A stretch of 17,236 bases of DNA from an uncultured Erysipelotrichaceae bacterium. GTDB lineage: Bacteria; Bacillota_I; Bacilli_A; Erysipelotrichales; Erysipelotrichaceae. Below the pieces are notes generated by a model. It did no database searches. It had not been told where the DNA came from and was given only the letters and a program-made list of their open reading frames with translations. The translations under genes and the position numbers were made by a program. The stretch lies in the NCBI GenBank assembly GCA_934699415.1, contig CAKUWO010000024.1:1-17236 (forward strand), read 5' to 3'. Every line of letters begins with the position of its first letter. The first letter of the stretch is position 1. Below, one piece after another: positions 9,001 to 14,193 of this stretch.

Positions 9001-10545
9001 TTTAGATTTCTCAAATGCTGTTAATTCTTCACCTTCAAGAGGAAGAACACTATTTTTAAAAGACACTTCTTTAAATTCAATATAGTTAGGCTCATAATCT
9101 TCAGGCTCTGTATAATTTACAACAACCGGTTTAAAGTTACCTTCAAGTGGTAAAGTACTAATACCAGTCTGTTCAAAAGCTACTGGAATACCATTTTTAC
9201 CAGTTTCTTGCTTAAGACCATCTTTATCATAATAACGATATGATGCTGTAACTGTTAAATTTTTAGATCCTGGTGGTAAGTTAGACATAACAATTTCGCC
9301 ACTAGATCTAACTACTTTACGTGAAATAATCTTGCCATTTTCATCTTTAACAGCAAATTTAACGTTACCAATCATACGGTTAGAGAAGTCAAAAAGTTTT
9401 ACTTCTGAACCGATGGTGTAAACCCATGACTGGAATGGTTTGCACTCAAACTTAATGGCAGTAATAATTGAAGGTTTAGTGCCTGATTCGCCACCACTTC
9501 CTTCTTCATTACCTTTGTTTTCATCTGGATTTTCAGGGAAAACAATATCATCAGGATTGATTTCTCCATAATCAGTACCAGTATTACCTTGGCTATTACC
9601 ATTTGAGTTACCTGTGCCATTACCAGCATTAGAACCATGTTGACCATTATTGGCATTACCATTATTCTTATCATCAGCTTTGTTAGATTCTTCTTTGCTG
9701 CTTTGACTTGAATCAGTATTGCTTGTACTTTCATTTCCTTTATCGACGATTACAGTTGAAGGATCAATAACTAAACCACCCTTATTAGTATCTTCTTTAA
9801 GATGAGCATCACCACCAAGAATTGGTTTAGTAGATGGCATTGTTTCATCCTTCTTAATATCATCTTCATCAATTGAGAAGTTAGGATCTTGTTCACTGCT
9901 TCTTAAATATTCTAAAAATTGATAATAATTATATTTATTTTGACCAATAGAAATAGTTGCTTCAGTTAAATATTCGATACGACCTTTATAAACCCCATCA
10001 TCAGTAATTGTTTCATAAACAATCGCATCATCAGTAAATAAGATATAACTACTATTTTGGATATATGTTGTTTTTAGTGGTGTTTCTACTTTGATAAGTT
10101 GCGCATTTAAATAAGAACCATCACTAGTTCTTACTAAGATATATTCATCACTATCAGCTTGTGAATAGTCGCTATTAAAAGATATACCATGTGAAAGGTA
10201 CATTCCATTAAAAGAACTATTTTGATAAAAGTCGCGGGCAATTAATTTACTTGATTCATTGAAATAATATGTTACTTCAGTATTTGAAAGAATCATTGGA
10301 TAGTCTTCAGAAAAGATGAAATTTGTTTTATTAAGATATAAACGAGTACCTCTTTTATATATTTCATCATTTTCATCAACAGACTCAACTTTATAATTAC
10401 CAGCGCCCGTTAAGCTTGTGATTACTTCGCCCTCTTCAATAAGATAACCATCTCTTGGCATTCTCATATAAAGAGTAAAAGCGTTGAGATAAACAACGCT
10501 AAGAAAACTCATAATTGCTAAAGCTAATAAAATAATTTTACGCAT
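1..10545 (-). CDS. Giant membrane-anchored modular surface protein (3' partial)
   Basis: The frame is open from an ATG at 10545 to the window edge: 3,515 codons with no stop, and the C-terminus lies outside. The N-terminus (MRKIILLALAIMSFL) is a short basic stretch and a hydrophobic helix to about residue 26, a signal anchor or signal peptide that would put the rest outside. Then come a beta-rich domain (about 30-240), an Asn/Gly/Ser/Asp-rich linker (about 269-357), long Ig/FN3-like beta stretches (about 360-1020), two phage-tail-type binding-like modules (about 1030-1300), GLUG beta-solenoid regions near 1406-1715, 1873-2195 and 2362-2950, a LamG-like domain (about 3052-3330) and an Ig-like tail. 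This is the architecture of an adhesin or surface-binding protein; no catalytic motif was recognised. The start lies one base after the stop of the preceding gene, behind a GGTGGTGA ribosome site. The anchoring signal at the C-terminus, if any, cannot be seen. Confidence 0.95.
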   Translation of the reverse strand, partial: MRKIILLALAIMSFLSVVYLNAFTLYMRMPRDGYLIEEGEVITSLTGAGNYKVESVDENDEIYKRGTRLYLNKTNFIFSEDYPMILSNTEVTYYFNESSKLIARDFYQNSSFNGMYLSHGISFNSDYSQADSDEYILVRTSDGSYLNAQLIKVETPLKTTYIQNSSYILFTDDAIVYETITDDGVYKGRIEYLTEATISIGQNKYNYYQFLEYLRSSEQDPNFSIDEDDIKKDETMPSTKPILGGDAHLKEDTNKGGLVIDPSTVIVDKGNESTSNTDSSQSSKEESNKADDKNNGNANNGQHGSNAGNGTGNSNGNSQGNTGTDYGEINPDDIVFPENPDENKGNEEGSGGESGTKPSIITAIKFECKPFQSWVYTIGSEVKLFDFSNRMIGNVKFAVKDENGKIISRKVVRSSGEIVMSNLPPGSKNLTVTASYRYYDKDGLKQETGKNGIPVAFEQTGISTLPLEGNFKPVVVNYTEPEDYEPNYIEFKEVSFKNSVLPLEGEELTAFEKSKINSVSYVSQAIVTVKNKATGETTELPFSASLVNRLRNGRILDFESDTILKSNSEFTYEIKLLDRFNNVLDTIPEKLVGETKTKKLSPYLEFVMGANEAGHIEISHKLTDIDDAIVKDVTTNSKYRYRIKSEDGSYNVVKAKITKDSTTKTETSDTFYFDDPNITLDCLNLPFNKYLTIEVYADIDLNDGEGVRDEYLIGKYSFFSAGIISGAINYNTTYSNLGGTFAQINTNIVYGSNQRLASLMTDIKISIKQENGNDSSSITLNREELSKISFANGNLDYKDGGVIVYEGDASLKKPQVKITGVPAVFSDSENVWDAIIKGASSASSFATIEIKYLENSLLPSTTYNLKIESLIDQGLSNYQISTINKNSQFSTLRREPIVYYDDLDIINNTVTFKNLYIVDTDSTIVKEPVSVELVWVNSVGKELTLQTRTMNVGKDHASDILSFENMMDNEKYIIKFRASEYNNGNTLATFKRNYCFKTIDISANSNINGKLVVNELEYKPINTYKGDNPKYKGKNLFDKEFNLLKQDGVLENLKPGYLGNSTTIVEDKNFLVSDYIPVDQDLPMTFYFHDLGDTRYYSNYVESGEYFEGKRSKYMYFYHYDEEKGTYTYLRSYNTRLGGDYVDLRSDSSANSITHIRVSMMNGYQNVAEIYQGMEPFATYNNDDYKAYKETPESEPVNLWHEGEKLNAYGYRIKDSSYTTIDYPFEVKPGEIYSTFGSNWNGISYVAFYDKDGNTVDVASWYYSGAYKGTSVIEGELIPIPNNASKMSITWGTNISNPTYQLKKIAEADDTYHSYVDVSLEDKNFLFSESTTYRLEGYVGTDKYDKTNHDGLVKFYDETQTFVGEPNEGKWNLRHNIDFKVGNYYYFKLYLQLGNKEFLLDTKEVNAEYGWQLINHWTDFDKLANNPKGKFRVTSDIVVPKTVVDEVRQIEGTLDFDGHKLVLKNGIRLFSVAPTGTLKNVIVEYSYPYSESGIIDHGSLVYSNYGLIENILVKFNRNLTITGNTADFGAVCLNNYDGGIIQKVAIINDAVLQLNSQTKQTTNSGYFSLGVIYNRGIIRDSYAVCTNSDARIYNWTSEVGVKNYFGGLVYNNLQTGIVENCYTVINAYQRQGLDLSNYTAGLVSTNSGIIKNSFTVGDRLQFIAQAGNVMGAGYKLDETIPAVSSIGYSRIYDSYYFVNPSKRYNAKEFDFIKGDMRNLLLPEWYINEPKLAEGPFDIENSVKIGYYPRINLPSYMMKEQPFVPITDLATEKQDMRVINARNLEQGKDYALVEVDIYNPNKSVIDSIEVDGLNAKIDSFETDDNTRTTKVILRVAQPSAFLSEYQIKAIKYQVGNTIAEIASDYKIPCEFYRPISSPQDWASFVVTDPSQNYRLASDINFEGYTNEKAILVAKDFTGKLDGTVYNQYGEETGEYYSLKNISIGNSGQQSLIANLKGGTLSNLIIDNLYINPTVNRSTNRVGLVAVSNTFGSKIDNVHMTNSNLYVSATGGIVAYGYLVEIENCSVTNTNFYDYKPVVATDSALHLGPIAGNIYRSTIKNCFTANNTIQVSQSRRVEDVGGLVGYAEHVNISNVYTHGSISNYSYHTGGIAGAIYDSTIENAYSWVILEGADYLGGIYGYDAHLLNNNTTYSVIENVIALGDIYAKGQDYYNVHRLAGVKNNNLINAYGYAGQKILPEKDELDKDGTKEVVNNATLVDKNFYVVGLKLGDQFSYEPVASAAMPHLLNTHTGAELINQPYLYMRIEGLEATVSEAIKTIEDGHEAFVTKVTVKHPEGYAVNKKSINITDMDLIPGEVTFDETSNQYILITIKSTKLKALDQYMFSLDIVSTAEGSNYSQKINLPVSYGASGEVYWEIDSLTRWLEVMEDHGHSNENFVISGVIDFKNNEESIKYYDLIINRMTGKNGAKIKNLRLIGDEESGPRTLISNITTSINNIDFENIHVEMQTANAPLSNLGVIGKVADINDVKLKDFTMSFGNRREFEYVGFAGRVSGNIKNFDAQNVEILMAKNGSRNDKYIGTFGYVDGGFVNCSFDDIRVICSENLNSYYIGGVAGYVSAASSNYLVSDETTINAKNIEVTGFQTVGGLFGYGENKTSDSIEKAVNHIVADNITVKGSRTVGGIVGAGSPILRDLKASHLNVMGDYVTGGITGYTYSFIRDVVFNDSTVKGKYMTGGVAGNAGHVNGIVMNNIDVTGGNMTGGFSGSTSYNKIRSASASDITVTGIQMDYSKLEDYQVTQINKDGFILDGSNVGLVEGYVNTTSSTEVLSSIFDNCTVRGTNNIGGLYGYVNLASVNRVYTNIDVIGGYLPEDGYNIPGLDIGKNIGGIIGYTASTNKDNDINLRYIVVQGSVKGNEFVGGISGYTEVDPEKYSGFNPEPYNRSIALNVSIIGNAPSASYFTNTKNDGTSDDAGAIKGLLYLNTSEISYDGGATFSSINNDTKPVLHTFMNETHEYDIQPTIIEPKELLSYLRLHNSFKAGGLDNLPSYFPYRTDMITRDYSYSIEPEGEDKYAISNLEPNKSYEVKMQVENDNVSDEGLMLHYDSRNNVGTGSVDTSSNVWKNLGYLGNDYDLTILTRNGINPSDRYSWSNGGFEVKGYNYNAEGFANSTYSDLVLTSNTDPNNNPEKGRLKVTDTGEYTISITFRNDTVATRSTHFFGAYYDVSSSDIRYANFSGPRIRANIANDNEYVYMVGSGWGYNAKSISTESKSITPTHHLSNLTVTLKNTGKDNWILMFYVDGKHVKDTPFYFAIDSNDGRIVKDITDGWVTMLAVPTPKFEDDGTISYSYSYSHFSGSLYSARMYDYALDEEDVKGLVNDEIKYYGNEADAPIAKAFTKTYTSDADGIIHLNCNDFNGYNSNEFNTKNIKVSVDNKVSYLSNDPSGAKYPLTIYEPSKDNPLSLGTIKTNRAYKDTALNLVVNGNDVKWYRSTSNSYKGKDISDAAIIDGNNSILYTQAGGYYYATVNGQVTDIVYLKNPQLLLPPTEYSWDRDPIPGY
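555..1395 (-). other. LamG/concanavalin-like domain in the giant protein
   Basis: About residues 3052-3330. It opens with GLMLHYDSRNNVGTG and VWKNLGYLGNDYDLT, matching the common LHYD...WKDLSGNGND opening of LamG_3-type domains. It contains the FYVDGKHV strand and closes with FSGSLYSARMYDYALDEEDV, the family's typical ending (F-x-G-x-(L/I)-x-x-(V/A)-R-(I/M)-Y-x-x-AL). These jelly-roll domains often bind glycans or matrix proteins. Confidence 0.8.
1875..2850 (-). repeat. Array of ten GLUG-like repeats in the giant protein
   Basis: About residues 2565-2890, the core of the third solenoid region, which begins near 3460. Successive units have the core GG-x-x-G-(Y/A/N): GGVAGYVSA, GGLFGYGEN, GGIVGAGSP, GGITGYTYS, GGVAGNAGH, GGFSGSTS, VGLVEGYVN, GGLYGYVN, GGIIGYTAS and GGISGYTE. 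Spacing is roughly 25-55 residues, with (I/V)-x-V-x-G strands between. The regularity suggests a long beta-helix rod. Confidence 0.8.
3945..4925 (-). repeat. Second GLUG-like beta-solenoid region of the giant protein
   Basis: About residues 1873-2195. It starts with QDWASF and YRLASDINFEG, the usual entry strands of GLUG proteins, followed by FTGKLDGT. Repeats include GGIVAYGYLVEIENCSV, GPIAGNIYRSTIKNCFT, GGLVGYAEHVNISNVYTHG and GGIAGAIYDSTIENAYS. It is preceded by an Ig-like stretch (about 1745-1870). Confidence 0.78.
5385..6326 (-). repeat. First GLUG-like beta-solenoid region of the giant protein
   Basis: About residues 1406-1715. It opens with a FRVTSDIVV strand and FDGHKLVLKN, then repeats the pattern G-x-(L/V)-x-x-x-N-x-G-x-I-x-(N/D)-(C/S)-x: examples are GSLVYSNYGLIENILV, LGVIYNRGIIRDSYAV, GGLVYNNLQTGIVENCYT and AGLVSTNSGIIKNSFT. 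This is the GLUG-type repeat, predicted to stack as a beta-helix. Confidence 0.75.
6640..7455 (-). other. Two tandem phage-tail-type binding-like modules in the giant protein
   Basis: About residues 1030-1302. The first unit begins KNLFDKEF and contains SDYIPV then ITHIRVSM; the second begins PVNLWHEGE and contains YPFEVKPGEIY, YVAFYDKDGN and NASKMSITWG. This succession (NLFD start, x-DYIPV-x-PG, a YYD-x-(D/N)-G strand, then a P-x-NA-x-YIR-VS strand) is typical of a beta-sandwich module found in phage tail and baseplate-associated proteins and assumed to bind glycans. The resemblance is by motif order only. Confidence 0.6.
9475..9742 (-). repeat. Low-complexity Asn/Gly/Ser/Asp linker within the giant protein
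   Basis: This encodes about residues 269-357 of the giant protein. The core is almost only Asn, Gly, Ser, Gln, Lys and Asp, with stretches such as NNGNANNGQHGSNAGNG, followed by an acidic Asp/Glu/Pro part. It separates the membrane-proximal beta domain from the outer modules and is best read as a flexible spacer, perhaps one that crosses the cell wall or envelope. Confidence 0.85.
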
Positions 10546-10546
10546 A

Positions 10547-11233
10547 TCATTCACCACCAAATACTGACTTTAAAGAAGAAGGATTAGTAAATAACAATAA
10601 AGCGTTATCTCCTTTTTCAATAAGTGAACCTTCAATATCTACTTTATAAGCTGAACATTCAGCTACAATACCATCTATTTGAACTTTCTCGGTATTTCCT
10701 TTCTGTGAAGAAAAATCAAAATATGAAAGCATGCTATTTTCATATGTTAGATATGATAATTGTGGTAATTTAACTTCTTTATCGTTATAGTGCAATACCA
10801 CATCCTGTAAGAAGATATAAGTATTTTTGCCATCGAATAATAAACCATTTTCAATTTCAGTTTGTTTTTTACCACTTTCAAGAATAATATTTTGTTTATT
10901 CTTCTTTATAGTTGTACCGATATCTACTTTTTTAATATCAAAATCTTTTAGAGGATAATAAATCATATTACGTGAAGTAATTAAGATATCTTTAGTTGTT
11001 AAAGGTGAAGATTGAATAATATCATCACCAATCATCATACGATTACCATTGATATCTGCTTTAGTATTGGAATCATAATGTAATACTTCTCCACCCTGGT
11101 AACATAGAAATTCATCTTTAATAAAGATGTTTTCTATTTTGGAATAGAGCAATACAATTAAAGAAATCAATACAAAAAGAGATAATGCTAAAACAATAAT
11201 CAGCTTTCTTTTTTGAACGACGCTAATTTTCAT
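10547..11233 (-). CDS. Single-pass membrane protein with beta-rich ectodomain
   Basis: This 228-residue protein has a basic N-terminus (MKISVVQKRK) followed by one hydrophobic helix at about residues 11-30, so an N-in, C-out topology is predicted. The remaining ~195 residues alternate short hydrophobic strands with polar turns and look all-beta. No family was recognised. Residues around 60-180 resemble the membrane-proximal domain of the giant protein encoded next: both have a G-x-R start, an N-x-x-x-YY strand, a Y-I-(F/L)-(L/F)-x-D strand and an x-YLT strand in the same order. The ATG has a textbook AAGGAG site (11241-11246) and overlaps the end of the previous gene by 11 bases; the stop lies one base before the giant gene's start. 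Inference: it is a partner or adaptor between the membrane and the giant surface protein. Confidence 0.85.
   Translation of the reverse strand: MKISVVQKRKLIIVLALSLFVLISLIVLLYSKIENIFIKDEFLCYQGGEVLHYDSNTKADINGNRMMIGDDIIQSSPLTTKDILITSRNMIYYPLKDFDIKKVDIGTTIKKNKQNIILESGKKQTEIENGLLFDGKNTYIFLQDVVLHYNDKEVKLPQLSYLTYENSMLSYFDFSSQKGNTEKVQIDGIVAECSAYKVDIEGSLIEKGDNALLLFTNPSSLKSVFGGE
10551..10558 (-). promoter_or_regulatory. Ribosome binding site for the giant surface protein
   Basis: GGTGGTGA on the minus strand differs from GGAGGTGA at one base and lies five bases before the ATG at 10545. It overlaps the final Gly-Gly-Glu codons of the preceding gene, so initiation of the giant protein is probably coupled to termination of that gene. 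It decides for this ATG over the next in-frame Met, 11 codons later. Confidence 0.7.
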
Positions 11234-11753
11234 TTTTTATCTCCTTTACTTTAAGCATATGATTTATTTCATCAAGGAAATGATAGATAGAATAGATACC
11301 CATAAATACTAAAATCATTAACAAAACTAAGATAAAGCCATTATCAAGATACATTGTTGCACGATATGAAAATAAAGCACTAACTAAAAATAATCCAGCT
11401 GTTAAAGCAATATCGTTTATTAAAGTTTTAAGGCTATATAAATCAGGTATTAATAAAATACATGACAGGAAAGAAAGCACTAAATAGAGTGCATAATGAA
11501 TCAGTTCTAAATTCTTAATCTGAAATAAAAAACTTATAAAAAACATTAGTTTTAAAGTACAAAAGATGAATTTAAAACGATCTTTTAAATCAAAAATAAC
11601 AAACAAGCCAAGAACATCCAAACTCTTTCCATAATAATTCACTTTACGATTATAGACATTTAAAATAATCAATATTAAAACCACACTGATCGTTACAGCC
11701 ATTATTGAAAAATAAAGTGATTTTATCATGAATAGAATCTGGTCAATCAGCAT
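11223..11753 (-). CDS. Five-helix integral membrane protein of unknown function
   Basis: A 176-residue, very hydrophobic protein with five predicted membrane helices near residues 14-33, 59-78, 84-104, 112-130 and 139-159, and a charged C-terminal tail (KVKEIKNEN). No known family was recognised. It does not show the conserved Arg-containing helix of F-type subunit a, although an Arg (R131) follows helix 4 and an Asp (D114) lies at the start of that helix. It overlaps the epsilon-like gene upstream by 11 bases and the single-pass protein gene downstream by 11 bases, behind a GAGGAA ribosome site, so it is translated with the ATPase. Inference: it is a membrane stator or adaptor linking the ATPase to the surface proteins, possibly a functional stand-in for subunit a. 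Its role cannot be decided from sequence alone. Confidence 0.85.
   Translation of the reverse strand: MLIDQILFMIKSLYFSIMAVTISVVLILIILNVYNRKVNYYGKSLDVLGLFVIFDLKDRFKFIFCTLKLMFFISFLFQIKNLELIHYALYLVLSFLSCILLIPDLYSLKTLINDIALTAGLFLVSALFSYRATMYLDNGFILVLLMILVFMGIYSIYHFLDEINHMLKVKEIKNEN
11241..11246 (-). promoter_or_regulatory. Strong ribosome binding site for the single-pass membrane protein
   Basis: AAGGAG on the minus strand lies seven bases before the ATG at 11233, within the last codons of the five-helix membrane protein gene. It fixes the start and shows that this gene can be translated independently despite the 11-base overlap. Confidence 0.8.
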
Positions 11754-12048
11754 TTTCTTCCTCTTTTCGTGGGTTAATTAATAACACAACGTTATTATTG
11801 GATACATGATAAAATCCACGAATATTTTTATAGTAGATTTCATCATCTTCTAAACAAATAGATACATCACCAACAATATCACCTACTGTTGGTATATAAT
11901 CACGCATAATTAAGACAGTATAATTCTTTGATTTGATATTGATATATCTAACATTATTAAATGATCGATAACCTTCTTTAATATCAAGAACAGCTACAGT
12001 TAATCCTACCGGTACTTCCGGATGTTTGATATTAGCTTCGTTTTTCAT
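11743..12048 (-). CDS. atpC: F-type ATPase epsilon-like subunit, lacking C-terminal helices
   Basis: 101 residues matching in length and strand pattern the N-terminal beta-sandwich of F1 epsilon. It has an initial strand (LTVAVLDIKEG), a strand-turn region with a VGD motif where the family has LPGH...L, and an end strand (GFYHVSNNNVVLLI) like the family's GGF-x-EV-x-x-N-x-V-x-VL. Primary identity is low, so the call leans on position: it directly follows beta, as atpC does in nearly all F-ATPase operons. The usual ~45-residue C-terminal helical hairpin, which inhibits ATP hydrolysis in many bacteria, is missing; E. coli epsilon has 139 residues. The expected role is to bind gamma and the c-ring loop at the foot of the central stalk. 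The beta stop and this ATG overlap as TAATG. Confidence 0.8.
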   Translation of the reverse strand: MKNEANIKHPEVPVGLTVAVLDIKEGYRSFNNVRYINIKSKNYTVLIMRDYIPTVGDIVGDVSICLEDDEIYYKNIRGFYHVSNNNVVLLINPRKEEENAD

Positions 12049-13406
12049 TAGATACCCTTTTTGATAGATCCAATGAATAAGAAACGTGATTCATCAATAT
12101 CATCATATAAACCATCGATAATACCTGTTACATCATCAAGAATATCTTCAATCTTGACATATTCACCAGGAATACCAGTAAATTGTTCAGCAACAAACAT
12201 CGGCTGCGTGAAATAGTTTCTTAAACGTCTAGCACGATAGAATGTAAGTTGATCCTCTTCTGATAATTCATCAATACCAAGAACTGCTACAATCTGCTCA
12301 AGTTCGTTATAACGTGCCAAAATAGCTAAAGATTTTTCAACTAATTCAAAGTGACGATCTCCAACATAATCACGATCAATCAATTTAGAGTTGGATTGGA
12401 AAACATTGATAGCTGGATATAAACCTTTTTCTGCCACTTTACGATCTAAGACAATTTGACCATCTAAATGTTGCATAACGGTCTGTACAGCTTGGTCAGT
12501 AATATCATCAGCTGGAATATAAATAGCTTGGAATGATGTAATAGAACCATTCTTATTAGAATTGATTCTTTCTTCAATCTCAGAAACAATAGAATCAATA
12601 TCTGATGGGTAACCATTTTCAATTGGCATTCTATTTAATTCACTCGCAATTTCTGATGATGCTTGGATGAAACGGTAAATATTATCAATAAATAATAATA
12701 CGTCTTGTTTCTTTTCATCACGTAAATACTCAGCTACTGTTAAACCACTATATACTGCACTTCTTCTAGTCATAGAGTTTTCGCCCATTTGACCAAAGAC
12801 CATGCTCATCTTATCGATTAAGTTAGCTTCTAACATTTCATCATAAAGTTCTTTACCTTCACGACTTCTTTCGCCGACACCGATAAAGACGGAGTTAGAT
12901 TTAAATCCTTTATAAACATTATTAATTAATTCTTTAATAAGAACTGTTTTACCAACACCAGCACCACCTAAAAGGCCCATCTTAAAGCCCTTCTGCATAG
13001 GTGCAAAGAAGTCGATAACTTTAATTCCTGACCAAAGAATATCACCATCAGTACCTACATCTTGAATTGAAACTTTACCCTCATATACCGATTTTTTTGT
13101 TGAATTTTCAATTGTTTTGCCATCAAGAGTAGTACCATATGAATCAAAAAGTTTACCTAAAGTTTCATCAGAGTATTCAATTTCAATACCCTTTTCTTCA
13201 AGGCTTACTTCCATTCCTCTTTTTAAACCATCATTACGTTGGAAAGCGATAGCAGATGCAATCGATCCATTGATATTTTGAATCTCAAAACGATATTTCT
13301 TATTATCATGAATAAGACTTACAACATCTCTTACCTTAACTTTAGTAGTAGTTAAGAAGATTTTAATTTGTAATGAACCAATCTCTATAATTGTTCCAAC
13401 CATCAT
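12048..13406 (-). CDS. atpD: F-type ATPase beta subunit (catalytic)
   Basis: 452 residues, nearly the full length of bacterial beta (E. coli 460). Hallmarks in order are the P-loop GGAGVGKT (147-154), the catalytic-glutamate motif GVGERSREG with Glu179, the Walker B strand LLFIDNIYRF with Asp241, the SITSFQAIYIPADD segment (about 288-301), the adenine-contact Tyr330 in GLYPA, an intact DELSEED (379-385), and the FTGIPGEYV C-terminal motif. It should therefore bind and hydrolyse ATP in an alpha3-beta3 head on the cytoplasmic side. It differs from standard beta in the gamma-facing loop after SEIASELNRMP, where the usual SAVGYQPTLA-type stretch is replaced by IENGYPSDID. The start is ATGATG with the first ATG overlapping the gamma stop by four bases; a second Met follows directly and could also serve. 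Confidence 0.97.
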   Translation of the reverse strand: MMVGTIIEIGSLQIKIFLTTTKVKVRDVVSLIHDNKKYRFEIQNINGSIASAIAFQRNDGLKRGMEVSLEEKGIEIEYSDETLGKLFDSYGTTLDGKTIENSTKKSVYEGKVSIQDVGTDGDILWSGIKVIDFFAPMQKGFKMGLLGGAGVGKTVLIKELINNVYKGFKSNSVFIGVGERSREGKELYDEMLEANLIDKMSMVFGQMGENSMTRRSAVYSGLTVAEYLRDEKKQDVLLFIDNIYRFIQASSEIASELNRMPIENGYPSDIDSIVSEIEERINSNKNGSITSFQAIYIPADDITDQAVQTVMQHLDGQIVLDRKVAEKGLYPAINVFQSNSKLIDRDYVGDRHFELVEKSLAILARYNELEQIVAVLGIDELSEEDQLTFYRARRLRNYFTQPMFVAEQFTGIPGEYVKIEDILDDVTGIIDGLYDDIDESRFLFIGSIKKGI

Positions 13407-14191
13407 GCATTACCTTCCATTCCTTTTTCATTGATGTAAGAATCAAGAACCTTTTTAAAGGATTTCATTTTCTTTTCTTTACGTTGTTCGATTACTTCTT
13501 CATTTTCAATCTCATCAATCTTTTTAAGAGATTCCGAAGTAGTAGATTGTCTTGTAACATTCTCAGATGCATAAGCATTAATCCATGCGATTCTAAGTTC
13601 ATATTCAAGGTATTGAATGATGATATTTTCAAGAAGATTACCATCATCACTCTCTAAGACATAATCATTCAATACCCCGGTATTTTGTTTGAGCTCCATT
13701 TCAATTGGATATAGTTGTTTTTTAACTGTTTCAATATGTGAAATATTGTAGTAATGGTTGTAAATTAATTGAATTGAAGAATATTTACGATGAATAACAG
13801 CATCTGTTAAAAGCTTATGTAGTTCTTCAGCATAGATATCAAAATCTCCTCTTTTGAAAGTGAGCATATCTTTTTCATCAGCTTTATGGATAATCTTTTT
13901 ACCGATAAGAACTTTTTCACAATCGCTGCTTTTAATAATGCGACTAATTGAAGAATTGATTGAGCCACAGAACCCTAAATCAGAGCCAATATAAATCTCA
14001 AGTCTAGGCATATCTGGATTTGGTTTAACAATCTTCTGGTCGAATAAAAAGTTCCTGTTATTCATGATAACAGATATCATATCCGTCAACTGTTTCTCCA
14101 TTTCGCGATACTTCTCTGCCTCTTTTCGAGATTTATCAACTCGAAGTAATGCGTGGAAGTTCATTACTTTTACAACCGATTTAATCTTCAT
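13403..14191 (-). CDS. atpG: F-type ATPase gamma-like subunit (divergent shaft)
   Basis: 262 residues (E. coli gamma is 287). The diagnostic site is IGSDLGFCGSIN (68-79), matching the family's TSDRGLCGG-x-N with Arg replaced by Leu. A second anchor is NAYASENVTRQ (205-215), which matches the ASE-x-x-ARM motif opening the C-terminal helix. The family's N-terminal ~15 residues (IRSKI-x-S...) are absent; the protein begins around the KITKAM position. The C-terminal helix has normal length but lost the conserved YN-x-ARQA-x-IT-x-E signature and is highly charged (EVIEQRKEKKMKSFKK). Gamma is the central rotor shaft in the head and binds epsilon and the c-ring. The gene lies two bases after alpha with a GAGGAA ribosome site at 14197-14202, and its TGA overlaps the beta ATG. 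Confidence 0.9.
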   Translation of the reverse strand: MKIKSVVKVMNFHALLRVDKSRKEAEKYREMEKQLTDMISVIMNNRNFLFDQKIVKPNPDMPRLEIYIGSDLGFCGSINSSISRIIKSSDCEKVLIGKKIIHKADEKDMLTFKRGDFDIYAEELHKLLTDAVIHRKYSSIQLIYNHYYNISHIETVKKQLYPIEMELKQNTGVLNDYVLESDDGNLLENIIIQYLEYELRIAWINAYASENVTRQSTTSESLKKIDEIENEEVIEQRKEKKMKSFKKVLDSYINEKGMEGNA

Positions 14192-14193
14192 TT

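Noticed and set aside
9399..9734. Minus-strand frame of 111 codons rich in Met, Val and Leu
   Set aside because: It is a shifted reading of the low-complexity linker of the giant gene; the main frame is continuous here.
11223..11753. Five-helix protein called outright as subunit a
   Set aside because: The conserved Arg helix motif cannot be aligned and the gene order differs; kept only as a hypothesis.
13391..13657. Plus-strand open frame of 88 codons
   Set aside because: It lies opposite gamma, has the Phe/Ile-rich composition of an antisense shadow, and no ribosome site or family resemblance.
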